Below, piece after piece: positions 1 through 10,564 of a DNA stretch of 64,000 nt (position 1 is its first letter; each line of letters starts with the position of its first letter). The notes under the pieces were generated by a model. That model was given only the letters and a program-made list of their open reading frames with translations. It was not told where the DNA came from and did not search any database. This DNA is from Acorus gramineus (lineage: Eukaryota; Streptophyta; Magnoliopsida; Acorales; Acoraceae). The DNA is taken from contig JAUJYN010000015.1 in assembly GCA_030737835.1 (NCBI GenBank), forward strand, positions 678,861 through 742,860. Reading direction: 5' to 3'. The translations under genes and the position numbers were made by a program.

Positions 1-1046
1 GACAGGTAGAGGCTATGTTGGAGAGGGCTACCGGATGATTTTGCGAGTGTGGAATTTTTCTCCTCTTATTCGGATCCACGTTGAAGCTACCCGACGTTAA
101 AGCTGTCCTGACAGAGGGCTTCCACCTGTAGGTACTACCGATGCATTCGGCAGATGTACTGAGCATGAGAGTATACCAGGTAGAGGCTCCACGGGAGAGG
201 GGTACCGGATGACGAAGGGTGTAGAACAAAAGGTTTTCGTCCAACAGTCTTGTGTCACCTTGGGGGTGAGGGTGAGGTGAAGTCATGTCGCCGCGTGTCC
301 CATTCGTTTTCATCTGTTCCCATAATTGTTGGGTACGATTACGTATCGATGTTCAAGGATGTCATTTGGCAGTTATCTCGATATAGATGATCCAGTAGTG
401 TTGTGCAGACCAGTAATTCCGCGTTTCTTCGACCAACGGTATGGTCTCTCCCCAAGAGTCCCAAGAGCCTCCCTCCGGGAGTGAGGGTGAGGGTGTGGTT
501 AGTCGCGCCGCCGCGTGACCTTGTTATCCATTGGGTTTCCACCCATGTTTTCCTTGAAAGGAAATTGCTTTAGTATTAAACTTTTGTGATGGTGATTGGT
601 TTTCAGCCACTCACTGAGCTTGTAGCTCACCCCTCGCATATTGTTTCTTTTAGAGGGACAGTGTTGGGCGTGGAGCTGGAGCTTTCCTGTGGCGTGGTCT
701 TATGTGCGTGGAGCGTTCTATCGAGCGGGTGGCGGGTGCGAGGCTATTAGGAGTCCTAGAGTCATTTTATGTATTGTATATCGTGCATGTGGCACAAGTT
801 GTATTTTATTTGGACTAGACTTGGCTCTCACAGGACATTGATTGTGTATTCGAGTCTGTAATGATATTTTTGGTTTACAGACTTATTGATATTTTTATGC
901 TTCCACATTTTTGATTGATCTATCAATTATCATTGTTTTGCCAGCTTTGTGTGTTATTTATTGGAGTCATTGTTGACCTCTTGTAATTGATAGCTGATAC
1001 TTTATATATTGCCATGTCTCGAGGATGGCCGCCTTGGGGCGTGACA
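1..1046 (+). repeat. LTR, family D, 3' part (truncated at window edge)
   Basis: This is the downstream part of a long LTR. It ends in the family signature GGGGCGTGACA at 1046 and is followed at once by a tRNA-Met primer-binding site, so it is the 5' LTR of a plus-strand element whose left end lies outside the window. It closely matches 45450-46490. It contains the conserved acceptor region near 640-655, here mutated from TTTTCAG to TTTTAGAG, and a GGGTGA-type repeat near 480-500. There is no gene in it. Confidence 0.85.
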
Positions 1047-1395
1047 AAAGTTGGTATCAGAGCTTGGTCTTGTCAGAGCCTAAGTCTAGTCATATAGATG
1101 ATTAGTCGTGGGATTGTCATCCGAGTACTTTTGTTTTAGAAGTTTATCTTAGGTTGCTGACATGCCTCCTCACACCCGTAGACGTGGACGTGACCACCCC
1201 TGGACCCACCCTTAAGTTGTCGACTTGGTCGACTGATTAGGGTCAGTTGTTGGATCCCTTGTTCTGGGATTAAGGCTTGGGTAGGAGATTCCAGCCCAGT
1301 AGTATGATAGTGATGAATTGGTTACAATTTCTAAGGTATAGATTGCGTATCGATAATGGAGCTTCTTTCCCGTGCATCGGTATTGCTCTCACGCA
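1047..1395 (+). pseudogene. 5' internal stub with gag start remnant
   Basis: Leader plus a gag start: ATG at 1162 opens a basic peptide (MPPHTRRRGRD) that stops at 1215. The same basic N-terminus opens gag in the better copy at 38008 (minus strand). The interior is cut at about 1395, where the sequence changes to a minus-strand LTR fragment. Codon 7 here is AGA (Arg), whereas NA-1, NA-4 and NA-5 have a TGA stop there. Confidence 0.75.
1052..1063 (+). other. Primer-binding site (initiator tRNA-Met)
   Basis: TGGTATCAGAGC lies 5 bases after the LTR end. It is complementary to the 3' end of plant initiator tRNA-Met, the usual minus-strand primer for Ty3/gypsy elements. Confidence 0.9.
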
Positions 1396-2493
1396 GAAAT
1401 AAGCCCAAGGCACATAACCCAACAGACGGTTCATACACACGCCTAGCACAGGTAGGCCTAGCTTAATGCCATAACTACCGGCTTAGCAAAACCGATAAGA
1501 TAATGAATTCTCCTGAATTCCAAACCAGTGCATCGCTTGGATTCACGTGGGCGATTACATCGCTAGCGCTCTAACTACCCACGCCTATTTCAGATAGGCC
1601 TAATCAGTTTTAACATGCGCATATATATCCAGGAGAATTATATCTTAGTTATGTACATGAACTACATGCACGATAACATATCAAATATCTATAGGATACT
1701 CCCTAACAGGATAAACAATATATATACTATGCATGGGCTAAATAATATGCATACAAGCCTACAAGCATACCTCATGTAAGCATACAAGCATACCTCATAC
1801 AAGCATACTAGCATTCAAGCATATACCATAAAATGCGTTGGATATCACCAACTTAAAAGGGAAGGGTCAAGCGCGATCTTGCGCATTTACAGGTGCATGC
1901 CAATATTCCCAAACAAACCTGAGTCGAGTAGGAAATCGCATCTACTTACTCAGTTCCCGCAAAGAGGGAGGGCAAGAGAGAGGGAAAGTCTCATCCTCTT
2001 GGAAGCTGGTCATAGCCTTGCCCCATTAAGATGGGTGCAACAACCATACCACGTCCTCCAGTCTTATGACCATGGAATATTTAGCATGCACTCGGTTATT
2101 AATCTAGTTTTAATCATGCTAGATATTACTAACATAGGGAGGTAGTACTATAAACAGAGACTACCTAAGGCATGCATATTTTATACATTCATATTAACAC
2201 ACATCACGCATGCCCATGCACGAAGGGTGCACGCAAACATAATAATTCACACATGAATATGATACATAGACAAGTATATGGTAGAAATTAGGGGTTCTAC
2301 ACAATATACGAGCTATACTAAACTAGCATGCAAATTCCTAGCATATTATGGGTTAGACATGACCATACTACTTATCTAAATAAGTAGTATAGTCAGGGTG
2401 CCCAACGGATGCGTGATGCACGACTACGTGCATCCAACGCTTCCCCAAGGGTTGAATCGAACCACTACCTGATATCCGGATCGCCGCGCGTCT
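1396..2493 (-). repeat. LTR fragment, family D, minus strand
   Basis: Reverse complement of an LTR segment; compare 47570-48620 in this window. It runs up to 2493, where NA-1 is inserted, and resumes at 15873. It joins the plus-strand stub at about 1395 by a non-homologous breakpoint. It contains a perfect hairpin at 2365-2390. Confidence 0.8.
2365..2390. other. Conserved LTR hairpin H1 (D version)
   Basis: ATACTACTTAT / ATAAGTAGTAT form an 11-bp perfect stem with a 4-base CTAA loop. The A and C LTRs have the same stem core with an 8-base loop (3966-3995, 13768-13793, 22197-22222, 28480-28505). Confidence 0.8.
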
Positions 2494-3225
2494 TGTTATG
2501 CCTGTGTCATTTGGAGCGCTCTGATTAAAAATTAGGCTACATAATTTTCCTCCTAGAAGTTATGTATTTTCGATTTGGTATTTGGATTTAATTTTGTTAA
2601 AATCCAAGATGAAGAGGTTTAAATATGATTTTATTATGAGATGCTCAATTTTGAGTTAGCTTTTGTACAAAAGTGGAATTAGATCAACTGGATTCATGTA
2701 GTAAAAGTTATGGGTATTTTTCCAAGTATACCCCGGGGATGAAAAATTCTGGCAGCAGCCCTGTTCAATGTTTAGCTCACATTTCGGAATAGCTGGAGAG
2801 ATTATTTATCTTGGCATACACATGAAAGTTGTAGATAATCTTCTTGGCTTTCCAACGGATTTTGAATTGTGCAATTCGGAGCTATATTGAGGAAGTTATG
2901 GCTGTTCTAGTGAAGCATGTACAGAATTTCTAGTCAGGGATGAATTGGTCATTTGTATCCCTCTTTTGGATATTTATTTGCCCAAAAATATCTCTCTCTC
3001 TCCCTCCCACTCCCCACGTGGGATTCTTTGGGTCTCTCTTTCTCTCTTTTCACTCCCCCAAGGTGTTTGTGTTATTTCCTCAAAGAGAAGAGAAGGAGAA
3101 GGTGAAGGAGGAAGAGAAGGAGAAGGTGAAAGAGAAAGAGAAAGGTTTGTGTAGGTGTTGTTGTTGTTATTGTTTCCCCTCTCTCAAGCACCTTTTCATG
3201 ACCATTCCCCCCCCCTGATTTTCAG

Positions 3226-3333
3226 CCAAGAAGGAGGAGGGCTGTGGAGGTGGTGGTAGTGGTGGTGGTGGTTGAGGTGGTCGCGGGTGCATCGAGGGCC
3301 CCCGAATCTCCCCCTTTCATTCCCCCTCCCAAG
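3226..3333 (+). other. Exon-2-like block in LTR A
   Basis: Bounded by a polypyrimidine acceptor (CTGATTTTCAG) and a donor AAG|GTGAGC. It is 108 nt. Read in frame 0 it is open, and it stays open through the 39-nt microexon and the last exon (acceptor at 5701-5702). The predicted peptide is Val-, Arg- and Pro-rich, so this openness may reflect composition. No upstream ATG is convincing. Confidence 0.4.
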
Positions 3334-3840
3334 GTGAGCTCTTCCCTTTATTTTCTTGATTTTTCATGGCTTAGGGGGTTGTGGGGAGGTCATGCATGCT
3401 AGGTAATTGGTTTAGGGTGAGTGAGAAGTGTGGAGGAGGGGTTAAAAGAGGTTAAAAAGGGGTTATGGAAGGCCGGGCGCGCGCAGGGGGTTGTCTGCGC
3501 GCGTGCGCGCGCAGGCGCTCGCGCAGGACGGCGCAGGCGGGAGCGCGGGGTGCGCGCGGAGTGGGCGCGCGGGTGCGCGTGGGCGCTGGCGTGAGTGGGG
3601 GTGCGCGCGGGGCAGTGCGCCTGGGCACCAGTGCGCGCGCATGCGTGCACGTGCTTGCGCATGCGTGGGGCTGCCCAGGGTCTCGGGTAGGTGCTGGGGC
3701 ACCCGGGCATGCGTGCGTACGCGCGTGCTCGCATGCGTGCGAGCCCGTATGCGTGCATGTCTAAGTCTTTGGTAATTCTAGTGATTTCTAAGTGTTAAAT
3801 TGTGATGTTACTCACCAAATTTGATGCCCCTACCTTGCAG

Positions 3841-3879
3841 ATCTCGTCGGATGGGATGCGCGAGGTCCCGGGTTGTATG
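3841..3879 (+). other. Microexon-like segment (39 nt) in LTR A
   Basis: Preceded by CCTTGCAG and followed by GTGAGTGG, both near-consensus plant splice sites. The segment starts ATCTCGTCGG. The same 39-nt length is seen at 58876-58914 and 53837-53875 (minus). Confidence 0.5.
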
Positions 3880-3965
3880 GTGAGTGGTTTGATCCAATCC
3901 CCCCCCCCTCTCGGGATGCGCTCGACGCGCGTAGTCGCACGTCGCGCATCGATGGGGCCCCCTAG

Positions 3966-3995
3966 CCATACTACTTGTGTAGATAAGTAGTATGG
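3966..3995. other. Conserved LTR hairpin H1
   Basis: CCATACTACTT / AAGTAGTATGG form an 11-bp perfect stem with the 8-base loop GTGTAGAT. It lies about 90 bases after the microexon. It recurs with a 9-bp stem at 13768-13793, 22197-22222 and 28480-28505. Confidence 0.85.
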
Positions 3996-6089
3996 CCATG
4001 CATAAGCTGTAATATGTAGATATCTTGCATGCTAGGTTTATATACATGTATTGTATTCATGTATGAATGATTGTGTTGCATGAGCCCCTCTAGTATGGGC
4101 ATGTATGTTGTAAATGTGTATGGATGTATAGAATATGGCATGTCTTAGGTAGTATTGTAATACTACTCCCACCATATTAATGGGAATATACAGTATGATT
4201 AAGTCTGGGTTAATAACGGGCACCTGCCTAATATTCCCTTGCGATAAGACTCGAGGGCGAGGTGTAGCTGTTGCGCCCATGCTAATGGGGCAAAGCTATG
4301 ACCAGCTTCATGAGATGATGATCTCGCTCACCCTCTCCCTCTGAACGAACTGAGTAAGTAGATGCGATTTCCTACTCGACTCAGGTTCGTTTGGAATATT
4401 GGCATGCACCTGTTAGTGCGCGAGATCGCGCTTGACCCTTTCTTTTAAGTTGGCAATATCCAACGCATGCTTAAGTTAGGCCTTGTGATTAATGACCATG
4501 TATGCATGTTGTATGATTTATCATGATGTAAATCCATGTTAGGGAGTGTCCCTATAATTATTAGATGATTGTGCATATGGTTCATGCACATAGCTGGATA
4601 TATTTATATGCGCATGTTAAAAACTGATAGGCCTATCTGAAATAGGCGTGGGTATGACCCGCTGTCGGGTTGTACCTTATTAGTTAGAGCGCTAGCGATG
4701 TAATCGCCCCGTGCATCCGAGCGATGCACTCATTTGGAATTCAGGAGAATTCATTAGCTTATGGGATTATTTCTATGTGAGAGCAGAGGCAACCCCCCCT
4801 TTGTGCCTGAGCAACGAAACGGTGTGGGAGTACAGTAGTATTCGATATATCGATAAGTGATTATCGAGAGCAGTTGTTTTTCCATTAGGTTCGCTTTGCG
4901 AACATGGAATGTTTACTCCCAATGTCGTCCATGATGAAGAGGCCCGGGTTGTAGCTGTCCTGATAGAGGGCTCCCATCCGTAGGTACCACCGATGCGTTC
5001 GGAAGCATACTGATCATGGGAGTGTACCAGGTAGAGGCTACCCGGGAGAGGGCTAACGAATGATATTGTGAGCGTGGAATCGTTCTCCCCTTCGTTGGAT
5101 CCGATGTAGGAACTCCCCGGCGTTGGAAAGCTGTCCTGACAGAGGCTCCCATCCATAGGTATCACTGATGCGTTCGGAGGGTACTGATCGTTGGAGTATA
5201 CCAGGTAGAGGCCACGCGGGGGAAGGGCTACTGGTGGACCAAGGGTGTTGAGCAGTCTAAGTCTCTTCCAAAAGTCCCAAGAGTCTCCCTCCGGGAGTGA
5301 GGGTGAGGATGAGGTGAAGACACGTCGCCTCGCGACCCATTCATTGTTCGTCCGTTCCCATAGTTGTTGGGTCTGGTCTCGTATCGATATTCAAAGACAT
5401 CGTTGGATAGTTACCTCGATGTAGATGATCCAGTAGTGTTGCGTAGACCAGTAATCCCGGGTCTCCTCGACCAACGGTATGGTCTCTTCCCAAAAGTCCC
5501 AATAGTCTCGCTCCGGGGGTGAGGGTGAGGGTGAGGATGAGGGTGAGTTTGGTCGCGCTGCCGCGTGACCCTGTTATCCATGGGTTTCCACCCATGTTTT
5601 CCTTGAAAGGAAAGTGCTTATATATTGAACTGTTGTATGGTGATTGGTTTCTAGCCACTCACTGAGCTTGTAGCTCACCCCTCGCATACTGTTTCTTTTC
5701 AGGGGCAGTGTTGGGCGTGGTGCTGGAGCTTTCATGTGGCGTGGTCTTATGGGCGTGGAGCGTTCTTCCGGCGGGTGGCGAGTGCGAGGCTGTCAGCAGT
5801 CCTAGAGTCATTGTATATATTGTAAATCGTGCATGTGGCACAGGTTGTATTTTCTTTGGTCTAGACTTGGCTCTCACAGGACAGTGATTGTGTATTCGAG
5901 TCTGTAATAATGTTTTGGTTTACAGACATTGTTTATATATTATGCTTCCGCTTTTAGTCAGTTATCATTATCCTTGCTTTGCCACCTTGTGTGTTGTTGT
6001 TGGAGTCTTTATTTGACCTCAGGTATTGATAGCTGATATTTTATTATTGCCACGTCTCGGGGACGGCCACCCTGGGGCGTGACAAAAGT

Positions 6090-6101
6090 TGGTATCAGAG
6101 C
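6090..6101 (+). other. Primer-binding site of NA-1
   Basis: TGGTATCAGAGC, complementary to initiator tRNA-Met, 5 bases after the LTR terminus. Confidence 0.93.
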
Positions 6102-6199
6102 CTGGTCCTGTCAGAGCCTAAGTCTAGTCGTATAGATGATGAGTCGTAGGATTGCCATCCGAGTACTCTTGTTTTAGAAGTTATCTTTAGTTTGCTGAC

Positions 6200-6430
6200 A
6201 TGCCTCCTCGCATCCGTTGACGTGGACGTGACCCCTTGGACCCACCCTTAAGTTGTCGACTGGGTCGACTGAATAGGGTCAGTTGTTGGATCCCTTGTGG
6301 CGGGATTAAGGCTTGGGTAGGAGATTCTAGCCTAGTAGTGTGATAATGATGAACTGGTCGCAATTTCTAAGGTATGGATTGCGTCTCGAAAATGGAGCTT
6401 CTTTCCCGTACATCGGTATTGATGGTAACC
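6200..6430 (+). pseudogene. gag 5' remnant of NA-1
   Basis: The ATG at 6200 opens MPPRIR and stops at codon 7 (TGA, 6218-6220). The identical stop is present at the same codon in NA-4 (24682-24684) and NA-5 (61564-61566, minus). The following 200 bases are non-coding leader shared by these elements. A CpG C-to-T change (CGA to TGA) would explain the stop. Confidence 0.8.
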
Positions 6431-6521
6431 ATGGAGTTCGCGTGCGGCGCCAGTTTCAAGTGTTGAGGATGTGGAGTATTGCTCATTAAGGGGTGATGTC
6501 TTCTTCCAGCCTTCCTACTCA

Positions 6522-6658
6522 GGATTAAGGGGCCTTGCGGGGTCATCGTTGAGACCCGGGCTAGGGTACTCCGTGTTCCTTGTTTGGTTGTCGGGATATC
6601 CTATATCGGGACCTCATGGTGCCCTCCCGAGGTTTCTTTTCCCAGACAAGGAATACCT
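6522..6658 (+). repeat. Segment shared with family-B LTRs, inside NA-1
   Basis: This stretch closely matches the interior of family-B LTRs (for example 11783-11895, 20455-20570, 44060-44190, 52285-52395) yet sits between the gag start and the gag core. The same segment occurs in NA-3, NA-4 and NA-5. It is absent from the A and C LTRs I could compare. Confidence 0.75.
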
Positions 6659-6734
6659 TGAAGCACCAAATCCCAGTCAAGGAATACCTTGAAGCACCAA
6701 ATTGATGATGGATTTTTCCCCTCACTTGGAAGGT

Positions 6735-7260
6735 GCTGTAGCGAGTGGTGATGCATACGATCAGGATTGGGTACATCCTATTGCATCTTGGTGGGCGATT
6801 GCTTGTGGACTGGGTTCCATAGTGGCATCTGGAGTCGCTTCGATATATCATTGTGCGTTGTAGCTGCCCAGTTGAGGCCAGAGCCTTGTGAGGTGCTCCC
6901 AGATACTATGCTTGTTGGTGCGCCCATATGGCAGAGATAGTGGGCTTGGGAGGCTACCAGGTAGGGGCCACACCGGGAGAGTGCTACTAGATGATGTCGA
7001 GAGCGTGGACTCCTTGTGATGAATCTGCCCATGGAGTGCAGGATGCTGGAGTTCCAATGGTTGTAGTTGAGCGACCTATCTCTGGCGGCATGTGAAGCAC
7101 AGTTGTGGATACTGTCACGTTTTGCCCCATCTTGGTCGCAAATAAGAAGACGCGATGCTAGCGTTCGTGATGGGACTCAACCGCCTTATCAGATAGATGA
7201 CGTCACATAGGCATGGTCGAGGTTCGACGACCCCCCCTTATTGCGTGTCTTGTGGATTAA
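6735..7260 (+). pseudogene. gag core remnant of NA-1
   Basis: Degenerate capsid-like region. Its identity comes from alignment by eye to the better gag at 37386 onward (minus strand). At about 7109-7129 it reads ILSRFAP, matching the LSRFAP motif there, and a degraded Ala/Trp-rich segment near 6770-6810 resembles the GSAADWW motif. Several stops and frameshifts are present. The zinc knuckle and protease that should follow are missing, and RT follows directly. Confidence 0.7.
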
Positions 7261-7264
7261 GTGC

Positions 7265-7655
7265 GGTTGAGCGGCTTACCAAGCGTGTAAGTGTCATCAT
7301 GAGCGCCAGCCATGCTCGAGGAGCAGAATCTGGACTTAATTGTTCGCGGTGTTGTTTTGATCTTCTCGTAGGGGTCGAAGATCAGGTACCCCTTGCTGTG
7401 AATTGATGATCTGTTTGACCAGCTCTGGGAGCGAGTGTCTGCTGTCAGATCGATCTTCGCACAAGGGTACCACAAGTTGGAGATCCGAGAGTTGGACATC
7501 CCGTAGATGGCCTTTCGTGACTGTTTCGGGCACTAAGAGTTTTAAGTACTGCAGTCGGGGTTGACGAATGAGCCGGATGCCTTCATGGATCTCAAAATTT
7601 TTACTAGGCTTCCGTGGACTACTTTGAGGTAGTCTTCATAGAGATTGCTAGTAGT
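7265..7655 (+). pseudogene. Reverse transcriptase remnant of NA-1
   Basis: DDLFDQLWERV is readable from 7405, preceded in frame by a TGA (7399-7401). ELDIP is then followed by a TAG at 7504-7506, and a degraded V-V-F-I near 7630-7650 is what is left before the catalytic Asp pair. The fingers/palm portion remains. The thumb, RNase H and integrase N-terminus are deleted at a junction shared with NA-3, NA-4 and NA-5. Confidence 0.85.
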
Positions 7656-7669
7656 GCGATGAAAAGGTG

Positions 7670-8790
7670 ATGTGGGTGACCTTGTTTCCCCAGGTTGGCA
7701 TGCCCTCAGGCAAAGTTCGAGAATCATCATCGCGTTGGAAAGCGTCAGTCCATGGAGATTCCTCAGTGGACGTGGGAGTGGGTTATCAGGGATTGTTGCG
7801 GACTCGCTAATGTCACGTTCGGGTCACGACGCCGTCTAGGTGATCAATGACCGACTGACTAAGTCCGCACTTCCCTCCCTAATCCGACTGATTGAGTCTC
7901 TGGACGCCTTGACGAGGGTTTTCACCTTCGCGATTGTTCGTCTTCATGGCACTCCGGTCGGCGCTATTTTCGGTTGAGACGCGAGGGTTACTTGGAGGTT
8001 GTGGCGCAGCCTTGGCAGGCTTTGGCGCGAGCCTCCATTTAAGTATAGCGTTTCATCGCCGATGGACAGCTGGACAAAGAGGACGATTTAGACCTTGGAG
8101 GACATGCTAAGTACCTGCGTGCTCGATGATGAGGGCAGTTGGGTGAGGCACCACCCATTTGTTGGGGTATGCCTACAAGACGACTGCCATTCGAGCATCC
8201 AGATGGATCTGTGAAAGGCACTCTACAGGCGCAGTTTTATACCACCCTTGTGTTGGGACGGTTGACGAGCGCCAGTTGGAGGGGCCATAAGTCAGTTGTT
8301 TGACCTTGCGGTGGCCAGGTTGGTTCGTGTGTGCATCTGCACCTCCCAGAACCGACAGAAGGGCTACGCAGGTCATCGTCGCCAGGAGCTTACCTTTGGG
8401 TTTGGTGATCGTATTTTTGAGAAGGTGTCCTGGTTTGAGGGTACCCTCTGTTTCGACGTTCGGGGCAAGCTGAGTTGGCTCTTTAATGGGACCGTTTCTC
8501 ATCATTGAGTGGATTGGGGAGGTGGCTTATCATGTAGCCTTTCCCCCACAGCTGGCTCATGCCCACGACGTCGTCCTTGTCTCATGGCCGAGGCGTTATG
8601 TCCACGATCCTGCTCATGTCATTCTGTTCGACCGCCTCATCCTCGAGTTGGATTTGTCGTTCGTGGAGCAGTGGATCGAGGTCAAGGACCAACATGAGAA
8701 GAGGCTCCACGCTAAGACCGTTCCTTTGATTATAGTGTGTTGGTAGCGCCAGTCCGGTGCAAAGACCACTTGGGAGCAAAAGGTTTATGC
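7670..8790 (+). pseudogene. Integrase remnant of NA-1
   Basis: Starts at the second cysteine pair of the zinc finger (RCG*PC near 7670-7690), continues with GKRQSMEIPQW (about 7740-7775) and a ruined catalytic core. It ends with a GPF/Y-type C-terminal domain readable from 8485 to 8746 (GPFLIIEWIGEVAYHV, AHAHDVVLVSW). The C-terminal part is the best preserved. The chromodomain is barely recognisable. Confidence 0.85.
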
Positions 8791-8854
8791 GAGATACTTG
8801 CTATATTCGGTCTTCCCTTTTGGGTTTCCTTAAATTTCGAGGACTAAATTTCCT

Positions 8855-8867
8855 AAGGGGGGAAGAA
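8855..8867 (+). other. Polypurine tract of NA-1
   Basis: AAGGGGGGAAGAA directly abuts the 3' LTR start TGTTATGCC at 8868. This is the plus-strand primer site. Confidence 0.92.
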
Positions 8868-9362
8868 TGTTATGCCTGTGTCATTTGGAGCGCTCTGATT
8901 GAAAATTAGGCTACATAATTTTCCTCCTAGAAGTTATGTATTTCCGATTTGGTATTTGGATTTAATTTTGTTAAAATCCAAGATGAAGAGGTTTAAATAT
9001 GATTTTATCATGAGATGCTCAATTTTGAGTTAGCTTTCGTACAAAAGTTGAATTAGATCAACTGGATTCATGTAGTAAAAGTTATGGGTATTTTTCCAAG
9101 TATACCCGGGGATGAAAAATTCTAGCAACAGCCCTTGTCAATTCTTAGCTCAAATTTCAGAATAGCTAGAAGGATTATTTGATCTTGGCATAAACATGAA
9201 AGTTGTAGATAATCTTCTTGGCTTTCCAACGGATTTTGAATTGTGCAATTCGGAGCTATATTGAGGAAGTTATGGCTGTTCTAGTGAAGCATGTACAGAA
9301 TTTCTAGTCAGGGATGAATTGGTCATTTGTATCCCTCTTTTGGATATTTATTTGCCCAAAAA
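8868..9362 (+). repeat. 3' LTR of NA-1, first part
   Basis: Same start as the 5' LTR (TGTTATGCCTG) and colinear with 2494-2990. It is interrupted by solo LTR B1; the duplicated target is AAAAA on the left and ACAAA on the right (one mismatch). Confidence 0.92.
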
Positions 9363-10564
9363 TGTTATATATGTGTCACTTTTAATCTTCTGGTAACCGT
9401 TGGACCATTCTGGCAGTTTTTGAGTTTTTTTGTTTTTCGATCGGAACCGCTAAAATTTTGGGCTTTTAGCTATCACCCTGAGGTTGAGGGCTCCGATTGA
9501 AAATATAACTGCATATTATGTGTCTTGGTGCCATTCCAAGCCGCTCACAAAAATTTCATCGAATTCCGGTAACGTTTCAGAATTTCATAGTTCCGGGGCG
9601 TATCCGGGTTTTGACCGAGCGAGAAGTCATTGGGAGAGTTGACTTGGTCAAAGTGGGTCCATGACTTGGTCAACCCTTTTTGTTTTTTTGTGTGGTTGAG
9701 TTGACCCAAGTCAAAGCTCACTTAAACTCATTAATCAAGCCTTAAACCCTAATTAACCTTGTTTACCCTAATCTAAGTGGAGTTGACTTATTTAAGTGAG
9801 TAGCAAAAGTTTCCCTCCACTATTCATCATCTTCTCAAGTGAGCTCTCTCTCTCCCCCTCTCTCATTTTCCTTGTTTTGAGCCACCTAGAGGGCTTGAAA
9901 CACAAAACCCAAAACATAGAAATGTTAGATCCGGTCCCGATCTATCTACCGGTAGTTTCGGATTCGAATTCCGGAGTGTTTATCCCCTCCTCACACCCTC
10001 TTTTCTCCTCAGATTTCAGCCCCTTTGAAGGTGGGAAGAGACCTTGGTGGTGGACGGCTTTGGGGAGGCTTTCCGGTGCACGAAGAGCTCCCGGTTCCCT
10101 TCCCTTCCTTTCCTTTCCTTGGGTAAAACTCTCTTTCCTTCCTTTCTTGTTTAGATGCTTGTTAGGATGATGTTTTTGAGTTGGGGTGGCTGTGGGTGGC
10201 GGTGGGAGGCTGTCGGCGGCGGTTGGTGGCCGTGGGAGACCATGGGTGGCCGTCGGGCAAATGGGAGAGCTATCCCGGGTGGGCTCGGGCAGCAGGCAGG
10301 CAGGACTCGGGAAGCAGGCAGGGCGGTGCTCGGGCTGGCAGGCGGGCAGTGCTCGGGCTCCTCGGCAGTGCGCGCGGGCGAGCAGCGCGGGCAAGCTGGC
10401 AGGCGCGCTGGACGCGTGCTGCCAGGCGCGTTGGGCGCGTGTTGCGGGGTGTGCGCGTGGGCGCTGGGCGCAGAGGCTGGTCGCGGGTGCTGGGCGCCGG
10501 GCGCGGGCGCTGGGCGCTGGGCGCCGTGCGGGCAGAGAGCGCGCGGAGCGCTGCGCAGGGGCGC

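Larger units (their letters stand above)
2494..6084 (+). repeat. 5' LTR of NA-1 (family A)
   Basis: Starts TGTTATGCCTG and ends GGCGTGACA; 3,591 bp. Order of parts: AT-rich 5' region; pyrimidine-rich tract (2990-3060); exon-2-like block with acceptor TTTTCAG at 3219-3225 and donor GTGAGC at 3334; very GC/CpG-rich block (3470-3770); microexon 3841-3879; hairpin H1; long AT-rich stretch; GGGTGA repeats (about 5515-5545); acceptor TTTCTTTTCAG ending at 5702; then the terminal block. Open frames in the GC block run on both strands and look like composition effects. Confidence 0.92.

Noticed and set aside
3399..3775. Overlapping Arg/Ala/Cys-rich frames on both strands
   Set aside because: Composition-driven open frames in the GC-rich LTR block.
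5515..5545. Telomere-like G-rich repeat
   Set aside because: The unit is GGGTGA, not the plant telomere TTTAGGG, and it lies inside every LTR.
6690..7260. Conserved segment of NA interiors first taken for a captured host gene
   Set aside because: Translation shows degraded gag capsid motifs (ILSRFAP, NEETRC, an Ala/Trp-rich segment) colinear with B-AUT gag.
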